DNA of 64,000 nt. Origin: Siphonodentalium dalli (lineage: Eukaryota > Mollusca > Scaphopoda > Gadilida > Siphonodentaliidae). Shown here piece after piece: positions 22,045 to 34,194 of this stretch. Numbering within the stretch: position 1 is the first letter of the stretch; each line of letters begins with the position of its first letter. The notes below the pieces were generated by a model. That model was not told the DNA's origin, ran no database searches, and was given only the letters and a program-made list of their open reading frames with translations. Location: NCBI GenBank assembly GCA_032622095.1, contig CP136066.1, positions 65,287,778 to 65,351,777 of the forward strand. Direction: 5' to 3'. The position numbers and the translations under genes are program-made.

Positions 22045-25000
22045 AATCTAATAGTCCAGGAGATATTGGTCAACCTCTGCACCCCACCAGGACTCAACTT
22101 CACCCCACTAATTTTCTTTCTTAATGTCTCCTCTAATTTTTTTCACTTGTTAAAAAGAAAAAAAAGTGGCCGCAGAGACTCCAGACAAGATGGCATCCAT
22201 CATGGCGGCCATTTTTTTATATGCACCAGGTCTCTTTGATCGCCGTTATAGTAAAGACGATATCACATGCAGTCTCTCTTTCCGCTCGATTCGTTATGGT
22301 ACTATACAAACCTTACAAATTAGCCAAAATCCGACACCAGAATCCAACATGGCGGCCACGATGGCCGCCGAAATGTGAAAATATGCTATTTTTCTGACAT
22401 TTCACCACCTTTCGTTTGTCTCTGTGGGAAAATATTGGCATCTTGGCGTGATGTTATAGATTTATCGTATAGAAGAGCCATTGGCGAACACATGCATGGG
22501 GACCATTATATACATTTATTGTGGGCTATTTTTGTCCGATATCACGTTTTTCCCAAATGCCGGTATAACAGGTCAAAGCCGAATCGACGTTAATAAATCG
22601 ATGTAATGTTTCGAATCAATGAATGTTACTGCTATCATAACAGGACCCATACATATATATATGCAGGAGATACTCGAGCTAGGATTCCTCTTATACCTGA
22701 GTTGAGAAATATTCACCCAAATCCAAGATGGCGGCCAAAATGGCCACCAGAAATAGAAAAATGCCGAAAATCACTGATTTTAACATCAGTGAGCATTATT
22801 GTCATGACAACTACACACCTGCTTACTATTATAAGTTGGGAACATTTAGGCGAAGAACTTTCCTTGTACCATATCCAAATAAAAGTACCCCAAATTCAAA
22901 ATGGCGCCCACAATGGCGGGCAGATTTTGAAAAATCACCGAAATTCCCTCATATTCACATTATTGGGCATTATTGTCGAGACAACTCCACCCATGCTTAC
23001 AGTTGAATTGGAATACTGAAGTGAAGTAATTACCTTACATCTCATGCAAGAAATGGTCTTCCAAATCGAAGATGGCTGCCAAAATGGCGATCGAAATTTG
23101 AAAACACGTCTACATTTCTTTACTTTCTTACGATGGGCGTTATTGTATCGCGATTTCTACCCACCATTACATTTTGATATGGAATATTGATATTAGGTAT
23201 TCATTAGGGTTTGGCAATTGATACTCACAGTCAAGATGGCGGCCAAACTGGTGGCCAGAAATTGAAAAGAAGTCGATATTATCACATACTAATTTCAACT
23301 TTTTGTCATAATATCGATCTGTATAGACGAAACGGTACATAACATAAGCCATCTATTAGTTCCAATATAAGTCGTAGCCTTTTGGAAGGATGAAAACCCA
23401 CAATCGCGATGTGACATTACAAAATCCATTCTTGAATATAAAGGGCCCATACTGGTCGTAACCGTATATAGGTGCGCCGAATAGTCAAATTATGACTTCC
23501 AAGAATCAAAACAACAGTACCTGAGCTTATTCTGATTTGCCACATTCAGCATTATCTGGACCAGTTTCCGTCTCTTCGTCAGATTAATCCATCTCGCTCA
23601 CAACAACACAGTTTTCTACACTTCTTTGTGGAAGGGTCCCACTAATCGGAATGTTTCAAACAATATATATGCCGGTGTCCAGCTCACGTGTTTGTTTCGA
23701 AAGCTTCAATTTAATTCTTATCCTTATTCTTGGCAAGCTTCATTCGTGGTATAGCTTATGGTATAATTCAGATGCTACATATGGGGTATGGGCGTCATAT
23801 TGTGCGATAAACTATACAGGTATTCGGTCGATGCGTATACTAGCTTTCAGAAGGACCTATCTATCTGCGTATTTTCAGCTTTGGTGAGCTAATGGGGATA
23901 ACAACATGTACACCTGGTGATCTTCGCAAACATCCACTTCTCAATATATGGTTCATCAATTCACATACTAGTACTCATCTAATGCACTGACGTACCCGGA
24001 CAACTTCTGTATATGGCTTCGAATGTTGAAAGCCTGAGATTTGACGGATGCCTTTCTGATAAGGCACATGAGACCATAATACATAATATGCCCACACTTC
24101 TTGAACATGATCATAAGAACAATCGTGTTGGCGTCCAGCAATCGTCTCACCGAACAGATCCAAGCATATGATAACAATACACACGGTGCTAGTTTGCGGG
24201 AATGTGTCATGATAGTGGAAATGAAATTGGACCATGACTGCACCGCCCCTTATTTTGGTATGTTTTAGATTCAGACATGATTTCATGTGTGGCTTTGCTT
24301 TCCTTGTATGCTAAGATTGTATGTTCCCATCAGTTTGGACGGCGTTCTTAATCAACTGGACCAGGCGGGTACCATTGGCTACAACTATATAAGCCCCACC
24401 CAGACTGGGGTGTAGTCTTAAAGGCGATGCCTTTGATATTTGGCTGATATGTCATACTCACGCTGGGTGGTGGTATGTTTCAAGAAAGTACAAATGCCAT
24501 CAACACAAGGATTAATTGTTCAACGCGAAGAACATCAAGAGGAATGTTACGTTGATGAGCTCTGGCATTCAGTTCAACATACGTTGGGCACACCAAGTGA
24601 TTTCTTAGTAACATCACCATTGCGACAATTGTCCTACATGAGACATTAACTACCATATATATAATAAAGCTATATGATCATAAAGATCGCGTTCCCCAAC
24701 GTCCACAGCCATTGCCATCGATACTTTTGCTTTAAATACATAGTGAAATAAATGCACCACAGTTCCTGACATTTTCTTGAATAATACAGCCCACATACTG
24801 ACACTAACCCTGCGAGAGGATAACAAAAACGCATACCTTCATGCCATAAAGACATTATCCTTTAGTCCTCCCGACTGTTTTGGGGGAGGCTAGCAAATAG
24901 TATTATCCAGACAAAATTGTTCGTCTGGTCAAGTTGAATCAGAACGGCTTCGAAACGGATGTGGAAATACAATCTTACCACACCAAAAAAAGGCACGCAT

Positions 25001-27050
25001 TACATTCTATATCTTAACCATGCACCATGTATAGTGGTGGTGTATACCATTGCCCATTTCATTCCCACTATCATGGCGCATGTCCACAAACTAGCACCGC
25101 GAGTATTGTTCTTGTCTGATGGGAGACACAGTTTGCTTCGGATCATGGTCAAGAAGTGTGGGTAGTCGGTACATTATGGTCTTCCCCTTAGCAGATAGAC
25201 ATCTGTCCAAGGGAATTCGACAGCTAGCAACCTTCGAAACACTGTCAAAGTTGTCCACTGAGTTTGAGTTCGCTGAGTTTGTGAGTTGACGAACCATCTA
25301 TTGAGAAGTGACTAGCTACCTGGTTCGCCATTTGTGCATGGCGTTATCCCCATGGGGTGTGAGGCACATACACAGAGATGACCTTCTGTAAGCTTGTATA
25401 CCCATCGACCATATACCTTCCTAGTTCAAGGTGACGCACAAATCCCATATTTAGCAAATATTTAAAATCGTAAGCTAGACACCGGAAAATGAGCTGTTTG
25501 AAACGTTATGATTAGAGGGACCCTTCTCCCAGGTAGTGGTGAATACTTTGTCGGTGTGAGCGACCTAGATTTATCAGACAAAGAAATGGAAGCTGGTCCA
25601 GATAATTATGGACATGACGTGGCAAACAGAATCTGTTATCAGGTAATTGTTCTGATATGACTATTCGGCGCACCTACGGTTACGGCCATTATCGGCGCTG
25701 AGTGGAGAATGGATTTCGAAATGCCACATCGCGATATTATTTGTGGGTTTTCATCTTTCCAGAAGGATACGAGCTATGTCATGCGCTTTGATACGTTTAA
25801 GTTAAACTAATAGATGGTTTATGTACAGTTTCGTCCATACATACCGATATTATGACAAAAAGTTGAAATTAGCATGTGATAATATCGACTTCTTTTCAAT
25901 TTCTGGCCGCCAGTTTGACTGTGAGTATCAATTGCCAAACCCTAATGAATACTTCATATCAAAATTCTACATTAACATGCAATGGTGGGTAGAAATCGCG
26001 AAACAATAATGCCCATCGTAAGAAAGTAAAGGAATGCAGGCGTGTTTTCAAATTTCGGTCGCCATTTTGGCAGCCATCTTCGATTTGGAAAACCATTTCT
26101 TGCATGAGATGTAAGGTAATTACTTCACCTCAGTATTTACAACTCAACTGTAAGCATGGTGGAGTTGTCTCTACAATAATCCACAATGGTGTGAATATGA
26201 TGGAATTTCGGTGATTTTTCCAAATCTGTCCGCCATTGTGGGCGCCATTTTGGATTTGGGGGGCTTTTATTTGGATATGGTACAAGGAAAGTTCTTCGCC
26301 TAAGTGTTCCCAACTCACAATAGTAAGTAGGTGTGGATTTATCATGACAATAATGCTCACTGATGTTAAAATCAGCGATTTTCGGCGATGTTTTATTTCT
26401 GGTGGCCATTTTGGCCGCCATCTTGGATTAGGGTGAATATTTCTCAACTCAGGTATAAGAGGAATCCTAGTTCGACTATCTCCTGTACATATATATATGC
26501 ATGGGTGTTGTTATGTCGATTCGGCTTTGACCTATTATACCGGCATTTGGGAAAACGTGACAACGGACAAATATATCCCACAATGAATGTATATTTTGGT
26601 CCCCATGTCTTCGCCAATGACTCTTCTATACGATAAATGTATAACATCATGCCAAAATGCCAATATTTTCTCACAGAGACAAACGAAAGGTGGTGAAATA
26701 TCAGAAAAATATCATATTTTCACATTTCGGCGGCCATCTTGGCCGCCATGTTGGATTATGGTGCCGGATTTTTGGCTAATTTGTAAGGGTTTTATATTAG
26801 CCAACGAATCGAGCGAAAAACAAGACCACATGTGATATCATCTTTACTATAACGGCGAGCAAAGAGACCTGGTGCATACAAAAAAATGGCCGCCATGATG
26901 GACGCCATCTTGTCTGGAGTCTCTGCGGCCACTTTTTGTTCTTGTTAACAAGTGAAATAAATTAGAGGAGACATTAAGAAAGATAATTAGTGTGGCGAAG
27001 TTGAGTCCTGGGGGGTGCAGAGGTTGACCAATATCTCCTGGACTATAAGG
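22045..27050. repeat. ~5-kb diverged palindrome (large inverted repeat)
   Basis: The sequence from about 22045 (TAGTCCAGGAGATATTGGTC) is matched inverted at the other end (GACCAATATCTCCTGGACTA, about 27027-27046). Correspondence can be followed inward through 22170/26900, 22727/26420, 23234/25910, 23480/25665, 23900/25340 and 24150/25110 towards a centre near 24600. Arms are clearly diverged. Each outer arm consists of loose ~165-bp units carrying AAGATGGCGGCCAAAATGG. No intact gene is visible; small similar open stretches occur in both arms. Confidence 0.85.
23975..24286 (-). pseudogene. Possible decayed coding segment, left arm of palindrome
   Basis: A 103-codon minus-strand frame aligns with the equivalent position of the right arm (about 25020-25260, plus strand). 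Shared phrases are HYH then PQTST, QEVW, LWS and KGIRQ. The right-arm frame has an internal stop. A second frame also aligns between arms (FISTIMTH against FIPTIMAH; KLAP; KKCG), so protein selection cannot be told from plain DNA similarity. I do not recognise the family; an extinct transposase is one possibility. Confidence 0.2.
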
Positions 27051-27384
27051 CAACCATCAAATTTCCAAATGAGAAAGTTTTTAACATATAGTCGGGGATG
27101 AGACAGATACAATGAATGGATATTCCGTGCATGCATGGTGATGGTACATGTATTATGGGAAACCGTGAGACGTTTCTGTGCTGGAAACGGCGGTATCTCA
27201 ATCGGAAGGGAAGTCTAACCAGGGGCGTCGGAAGCAGCCATTATAAAAGGGACACAGCTGCCACAAAAGTCCACTTTTTGAGTCAGACGTATTGGCATAA
27301 ATCATGATAAATGCCGAAAACGCACAATGTGGGGCATACCACGTATTTCCATGTTACACTCTTATAATTATTTTTTCCTTATAG
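27051..27384. other. Spacer with a partial GGGAAACCGT repeat
   Basis: 27150-27240 contains ATTATGGGAAACCGTGAGACG and GGGGCGTCGGAAG, a further relative of the segment at 18945-19147. Confidence 0.5.
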
Positions 27385-27590
27385 GTCTTGATCAATACCA
27401 GCTGGTTTTGATAAAAACCCATTGGTTTTGAGCCAACAATACCCGTTGGTTTTGATCAAAACTCATTGGTATTTAGCCAATAATTCTGCTTTCGATCCAA
27501 ATAAAATCAAGTGGTGTTGAGTCATTCATGCTGGTTTTGATCATACCATCTTGGTTTTGAATCAGCCATCTTCTGGTTTTGGAGATATCA
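27385..27590 (+). repeat. Imperfect tandem TTGGTTTTGATCAAAA repeats
   Basis: Six to seven copies of a ~30-bp motif based on TTGGTTTTGATCAAAACC, several partly palindromic. Divergence is high. Confidence 0.75.
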
Positions 27591-28250
27591 TTTGGGACTT
27601 CAACAGCGGTTTATATCGTCCCGGTATCTGTTGTCCAATTAATTGTATAGAACTAAAGCACGATATTTCGCAAAAGATCTGTTCCGTTGAATAACAACCT
27701 GCCTGTACTCTCTTTCTTAATTGGGCACCCTGGTGTTTTATCGCTAAGGTTTCTTTGCAATGACCAAATTGTAGTCCCTGGAGACTCGCGTGCTTATAGG
27801 ATACATTTCGGTAAGTCATTCCTTTGTCTTATATTCAAAGTTTGTCAGCAGATTTAAAGCGAGATATTATAGTCAATCCTCATGTCTTTCTTAGTAACTC
27901 CAGTAATTCTACACCATTGTCATATTCGGCGTACACTATATGTGAGTACATCACGCGCGTTATATACATTCAGGCGACCAACTCGCGGCATGAAATGTAC
28001 CGCACATATGTACTTGAGAAGTTCGATATATTTATTTCACCTTAACAAGTTATAACACTTCAATGCGAATTTTTCAAATGTATGTATATAAGCCGTATGA
28101 GTCTTTCTTTTATTTATCACCGTATTTCCTCTCGAAACGTGACAGATGCGATGCATGTATAAGCTTAATTATGGGCATACTCATTCATATGCCGATTTAG
28201 TCCAAATGTATGTGCAAGAACCTACATAAAAGCATTTATCAAAAATTGTT
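27591..28250. other. Gene-free stretch, nothing recognised
   Basis: Unique AT-rich DNA; the 85-codon minus-strand and 73-codon plus-strand frames show no known features. Confidence 0.45.
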
Positions 28251-28326
28251 GCGGATTTGAACCCTCATCGCCAGCGCTGGGGTGCGAGACAGCTTGGAGT
28301 TGCACCCGACTGAGCCACCGAGCCCC
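28251..28326 (-). mobile_element. tRNA-like SINE head
   Basis: On the minus strand, a perfect A box TGGCTCAGTCGG (28306-28317) and a B box GGTTCAAATCC (28253-28263) sit at tRNA spacing within about 76 nt. Sequence changes in the stems and the embedded location suggest a tRNA-derived SINE rather than a working tRNA gene, though a pseudo-tRNA is possible. The body would extend to lower coordinates. Confidence 0.65.
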
Positions 28327-30439
28327 CCCCTCTACGCATTGGTGGATTATTGTTGGGTGTCTGGTTATAGTTGTGTTCCCTTATTTGTTTCAGCTGATAT
28401 ATATACAATGACGTCTCACGACGTGGTTTGATTTAGCAGGGACGTGCATGGGAGGCTCGTCCAACTTGGAATTTCCAACTGCAAACCCAGCCTCTGAACA
28501 TGGTCAACATTTTCAATTCCATTTGCGGCAACATTAGGTTATGATTTTCCAATAGGTACTTCTTTACTTTCCACATATTTGGACAGTTTAACCTGACACA
28601 CGCAATGGTTGGAAATGTGCCAACTGATGGCCTATCGGTCCAAAATGCTGACAGAAACTATATATATATATAGGAAATTCCGAAAATATTCGATTTTTTT
28701 GTTTTAAAAAAAACAATCAATTGATCACCAAATACATGTTGGAATATCACAATATCAGAAAACTGTCAGACTATTTTGTGTCGGGCTTAAAATTTCCCAC
28801 TGCTGACAATGTTGATCAACAGATGGGCGGGGTGAGACACAACAACACCCACCAATCTGTCGCCAGGTTTTGAACTAAATTTTGCAATCATTACGCGCGC
28901 CGCGTGTATACTAATGTGCACATTCTTGTTTCGCCTGGGCGCTGCCATATTCTATTTATAGAATGTTAATTATTGGGACACACTAAAAGTTGTAGTGCGA
29001 CCCCGAAACTGAGCTGTAGTGCGACCCCGAGGCCGATAAAAGGTGTAGTTGAGAATTTCAATTTCGTTTATTGGCGTTTACATTATGTCAATAATGTTGA
29101 TTTTTGGTTTGTGATAAGCTATGCCAATTACAAATAACAGAAATGAAAAAGATTCTATAATTGCAATCATGGGTATATAATATATGACCTTAAGCGCGTT
29201 ACCATTTCTGACTATGGTGTTCTTGTCTTAAAGTATCACCTATAAGTTGGGGGTCGTTGTATAGCTATACAACCACACTGCGGCGTCTGGCAGAAAATGA
29301 CAACTCTGTCAAACACAGAGAGGGAATGTGTCACGGACAATCGACCGGGAGTTTCGATAATACAGTTCCGGCAAATTGCTTCCGCGAAATGCATGCTACC
29401 GAAATATGATTATGCAATATTTGGGAAGCGATCGATGGAACGGAACGCGATACATGTTTCCGGAATATTTGCCAGACATAATAGGTTTGATCAAAAGTGT
29501 TCAGTCGTGAAGTCTTATTTCCTGGAAATTCGCACGGGCATTGTGATCTTATAGCGGATCATCGTACACCTGACATGGATCCGCGATGGCTGACCCAGAC
29601 CGTGTCATTATGCCGTGTCCTTCGCTTTTACTGCGCACTGCGTCACTTCCGGCTTTATTATCTGTTAAACAGTTAGGTGATGTTTTCAGTTTCAGCCTAC
29701 TGAACAAAAGAATTCACACCTGTAGCTTCTGACATGGAATCGATATCGCTAAATACGTTCGACTGTCCTTATAACTTAGTGAGCGCGTGGTCACAGTTTT
29801 GTGTGTACACACAGTGACACACTCAAAATGTCCAAGATTGGGTCACATGGATATTATACAGATAATAATACACACCGAATCTGTGTGCCCATCGTGACTA
29901 CCCCTCCCCGCACATGCCGCCACTAACCCACCTAACCCCTACTTTGACAAAATGAAACGCCCAACCAAAATATATATTATGCACAAAACAAAGAAACAAA
30001 CCACAATGATTCTGTAGTTTCAAAATGTAATGCGCACCATAATTTCATTGCTTTTAGACCAACAGTGGCATATATTTCTACCTTTTGGTCAAAATGTGTG
30101 TCAGAAATTACCGTTAGTTGGAAGTTTTCAAAACTTAGGGGGTGTCTGATTGTGAACATTTTCAACTGTTGGAAATTTTGAGTATTAGTGTAGTTGGAAA
30201 ATTGCAACTCAAGGGGGCACAAATGGTATTTCGCGAACATATGATATTTGTCTGGTTCAAGGAGGCGAGGGTGCAGTTGGAGAATCCAATGTGGACAAAA
30301 GAGGCACCCACCCTCTAACCACGTCCATGACGGTGATATCTATCGGCATGCAATTTCGGAGGAGTGCAATTTGCTGTTCTAACAACGATAGATCCGCCCT
30401 GTGTAACTCCTCGAACCCTTGTTCAGACTGATACGCAGC
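28327..30439. other. Gene-free stretch, nothing recognised
   Basis: Mostly unique DNA. A short direct repeat GTAGTGCGACCCCGA occurs twice near 28993-29030. A CCAACTG-GGAAAT phrase near 28470-28620 resembles the 14.7-16.7 kb array. An 85-codon frame at 29297 is unsupported. Confidence 0.45.
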
Positions 30440-30443
30440 TTAA

Positions 30444-30725
30444 CCATGTCATGACGGGAGCTGCGATGGCGCGACATTAAAGACCCTGTGCCAATGCATT
30501 CTCTTATATATGCGACCATAGGTCGCCTCGCATATATAAGAGATTGCATAGGCCTAAAAAAAATTATAAATTTTTCATACATTCTTTAACATTTTTTATC
30601 ATTTTTTGTCATATTTTTAACATTCTATAACAATTATCATCTTTTCTTAAACTCTGTAACAATTTTATCATTTTTTATCATTGTTTCTTACATTCTTTAT
30701 CAATTTATTACTTTTTTCTCACACG
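30444..30725 (+). mobile_element. Truncated TTAA MITE, CATGACGGG-type end
   Basis: TTAA (30440-30443) is followed by CCATGTCATGACGGGAGCTG. A second TTAA lies exactly 37 bp after the first, then CCCTGTGCC and a hairpin at 30491-30552 with a shortened loop. The T-rich interior (TTCTTACATTCTTTAACAATTT phrases) follows, but the right hairpin and right end are missing. Confidence 0.85.
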
Positions 30726-32046
30726 TTATTTGTCGACCTATTTAGATATATCAAACTTGGCAAGAGTGAATAATTATTAGGTTAAAATGCGAAATTAAGA
30801 TTCCGTGCCGCTTTGGTGATATATTGATAATAAACGACACGCGCTTCTACCCATGTCCATCATAAGACATTGGTCTATGCCTTCGTGCATATTGCACAAA
30901 AACACACTAGATACCGACGATAATGAATCGCAAATCCCCCCTCCCCCATGCCGCCCCTGACAATATATTCTGTTACATATAATGATTTATGTCGAAGCGA
31001 CATCCGATCGATTCGCTAATACACCGTCTGAAGAACAAAGCCCTAAGGTACGAAGATAGAATTATCGTCAGCCGTAACAGGTTGTTGTAAAACAAGGAAC
31101 CAGAGACGTTGTATCAATCCGGAGCAATATCCACAATTTCTTTTGCGTAAATTATATCATCAAAAACGCCCTGATAAAACGCAAATCGCGAATTAGCCTC
31201 GAGCCAAAGTGTCGTCTATTCCCGCGAATTAATGTAGCCTCTAGCCAAAGTGTAGTCAATTCTCATTCTGTATGAAGCATTTACAGTTTAAGAGTGGTAA
31301 TTTGGAATTGGACATAAATCTGATTACGTTTGCCGTTGGATCTCATTTTCTTGATATTCGGTGTTTTCACATTACGCGAAATTCATATCCTAATTGAGTT
31401 CGCGCGAGAAAAGGCCAGCGGCCAGGGAGAGTGTCAGAACCGTAAACAAATTTGTCTCCGCAATTTATCCTACAGAAACAGTGTAATGAGGCATAGCATC
31501 GAAAATTGGGCACCAATGATTGTCTTTCTATCGATAATGGCCACGAATGATATCAATTTACATTAAGTATCGTGGTCCTGGACAGATGGGATGTGACCAG
31601 CCAGAGAAGCTCAGTTTACTCTTCCCTGACTTTGTGGAATCTGTTCATTGCCTTCTTCAATTCTTTGTTATTTCATTTCCATATATTTTGGTTTCCTTTT
31701 CCTATGTTGATGTCATCGTTCTGTCAACGGGTTCTTTAGAATAAAATAGAAGATAATGAAAATAACAAAAGCAACACAAATCACATAAACAAACAACCAA
31801 ACTAAAAGTACATAAAACCAAAAACATTTCGTGGAACATTTCTATATCACTATATAACTAACCATTGCGTGCCATAATTTTTACGACGTGCACATGTTCC
31901 CATCTCTGAATATCCCGACCATTTAGGATAAATAAGCAAAACAAATAAATATATATAAACAAATTGTGACACAACAAACATCAAAGAACCACGTTGCATT
32001 AAAGCCACTTAATAATTGATTGGGTATTTAGATATGTGATACAGTG
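30726..32046. other. Gene-free stretch with a higher-complexity island
   Basis: About 31300-31600 is unique, less AT-rich DNA (possible regulatory DNA). Near 31190-31260 a phrase AATTAGCCTC(G/T)AGCCAAAGTGT occurs twice. No gene recognised. Confidence 0.4.
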
Positions 32047-32048
32047 TA

Positions 32049-32209
32049 CAGTAATGCCCTAAATAATCGACTCCTTAACCACAGAAGAATTATGGGTAAC
32101 TTTTCAGGATTTAGTCGGAAATATGGCTTGTTGCCATTCATAGGAAAGCTCTGAAAAGTTACCCATAATTCTGCTGCGGTTAAGGAGTCGATTACTTAGG
32201 GCATTACTG
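32049..32209. mobile_element. 161-bp foldback MITE with TA target duplication
   Basis: The two 60-bp arms (start CAGTAATGCCCTAAATAATC at 32049; mirrored at 32150-32209) are nearly perfect inverted copies around a ~41-bp loop. TA flanks both ends (32047-32048, 32210-32211). The form fits Tc1/mariner/pogo-group MITEs. Confidence 0.93.
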
Positions 32210-32360
32210 TATATTAGCCTTATGGTACATCTTCCTCGGGAGACAGGCAAAACAGCGGCAGCGTACCTGACAGAGTGTTGTTCGATAACCCTTTTCGTTC
32301 GTATATATAGCTGATGGTTTCAAAGCAGATATTCCATTGTCATATTCTATTTTTATTTAA

Positions 32361-32595
32361 ACCTTTGACGACGAGAGGTGCGCTGGTGCAGCATTGGATA
32401 TCCTGTGCCAATCCATGTTATTATATATGCGAGTATCTCACAATGAGCCTCGTATATATGAGAGAATGCACTGGCTTGCAATGTCAATGTAAATATTGTT
32501 AGTCCAATGTAATATATATGCGAGGCTCCCTGTATGAAAGAATCCATTGGCACGGGGTTTTCGCAAAATTGCAGGAAGCTCCAGTCGTGGAAGGG
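32361..32595. mobile_element. TTAA MITE, CATGACGGG-type ends (diverged, 235 bp)
   Basis: TTAA occurs at 32357-32360 and 32596-32599. The right end GGAAGCTCCAGTCGTGGAAGGG mirrors the left ACCTTTGACGACGAGAGGTGC. Inside, both hairpin modules (CTGTGCCAATCC ... and ... CATTGGCACGGGG) are present but heavily mutated, with almost no T-rich spacer. Confidence 0.88.
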
Positions 32596-32698
32596 TTAAT
32601 GATATTCGTACAATGTTTAATACCATGAGGAAAATCTCCATTTCATGAAGAAAAACCATTATCATGTGTTTAACTACTTTTAGTCCTCTAAATATTTT

Positions 32699-33076
32699 TT
32701 GTCAGGGACCTGTCATAAAAAAACTAAACCAAAATTTGAAAGTTACTTGAGAGGCCAAAATTACAAATCTGTAACTGATCTTGTCCGATTTAGAACTCGA
32801 AATCATGCATTACCGGTGGAGGCTGGAATATGGAATAATATCACCAGAAATGACCGTATTTGCTCATTATGCCATAGTGACACAAAAGCTGATGAACTCC
32901 ATTATTTGATAGGCTGTCCATATTTTAAATCAGACCGAGATATCTTATTCCCTATTTACAGTAGAAGCCTTCATAAATTGAAATTACTATTGAGCACATC
33001 CCGACCGTCTACTATGAGGAAAACCTGTAAGTTTATCAAAATTATAACGTCAACCGTCTGTTCTCCAGGGCAGTAA
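32699..33076 (+). pseudogene. LINE (non-LTR retrotransposon) polyprotein C-terminus
   Basis: The open stretch encodes a segment typical of the region after the reverse transcriptase in non-LTR retrotransposons. It has LVRFRTRNHALPVEAG and an IPR-like ITRNDRICSLC, then a zinc-knuckle-like CxxC-x9-H-x4-C (CSLC ... HYLIGC). It ends at TAA 33074-33076. There is no methionine start and no RT or endonuclease upstream, as expected for a 5'-truncated insertion. The strand is clear; the clade is not assigned. A diverged TTAA MITE lies about 100 bp upstream. Confidence 0.8.
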
Positions 33077-33844
33077 ACGAATATAAATATTAGCGTCGTG
33101 TATCTTCATCATTTACACCCAATAAATCACTTCTCATTGATACTAAGTATAATATTTATGTTTTCAACATCCACCACACTTGTGTTTTTAAAAATATTTG
33201 TCAAACTATATATTTTATGGTGCCATTATTGAGTCCCGCTTCCGCTGTAGGTATATATAGACGCACTATTGAACATAATTAAGTAATATCTCATCGTCTG
33301 ACCTTCCTATATTAAAAATATAATCTCGATGTTAATAGTGACAGTCCCATGCACCATTATGCTGAAATTGTCAATATTTCCAAAACAATATAATTACTCC
33401 ACCGGAAAAAAAGTAAATTAAACCCCTTATTGAAGATTATCATCAAAATGGCTCAATTCCCCGAGTTGACATTTGTTACGGTATTAACAGTCTCTTCCTA
33501 ATTACGACTGATTGTTTAATTCTGGTTATTATGAACGTGGTTATAACCTAATCGCCGACTTATTATTTAATATGACATTTCTTGGGAATATAATTCGCAA
33601 TTCATCCTCCGCCGCGACATATACTGGGTAGGTTATGGGTCACATCGATTACTGAATGCAGACGGCTGGCAATTCTCAGACCGAAACGTGACGAACGACG
33701 AGCGTACGGTGGATGGACACTATGGCACAAACTACTTCATACAGACACGTGGCCACATTTAATTTTTGGGGAGTGTCTCACCCCACAACGTTGGTCAGAA
33801 CATTTAACAGACGGAAATTTCAAGTCCATCCCTCCTCTGGTCCA
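33077..33844. other. Gene-free stretch, may include LINE 3' UTR
   Basis: AT-rich; the first ~100 bp may be the 3' end of the LINE copy. Nothing else recognised. Confidence 0.45.
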
Positions 33845-33845
33845 G

Positions 33846-33941
<96 letters not shown>
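33845..33941. repeat. (TC)n(TA)n(TC)n compound microsatellite
   Basis: A CT-repeat, then a TA-repeat, then a TC-repeat, nearly symmetrical. Confidence 0.98.
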
Positions 33942-33944
<3 letters not shown>

Positions 33945-34194
33945 ATAAATGCTGAAAGTGGCACACATTCTTCAATGTTCAAACCTCAAATCCGTAAAAA
34001 AATAAACTCTCCAAAATGAATACGTCCCCTCGATACAATATAACAGTTCTCTTTCGTTTGCTATTTTAGCTGCATGTATCTATGAAACATACAGTACCAC
34101 CGCTCCCTGTAGATATCCTCTTGGTGAGGGGACCGAGATAAAAACCGTTCCCTCTGTCCCACCCTGTTCTTGCGCCCCAGAGATTATGTCAGTT

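Noticed and set aside
22728-23006. Open frame starting MAAKMATRN
   Set aside because: Comes from the AAGATGGCGGCCAAAATGG repeat; a similar frame in the inverted arm (26137-26421) reflects the palindrome and not a conserved protein.
28251-28326. Functional tRNA gene
   Set aside because: A and B boxes are good, but I could not see a clean acceptor stem and anticodon arm, so a SINE head is more likely.
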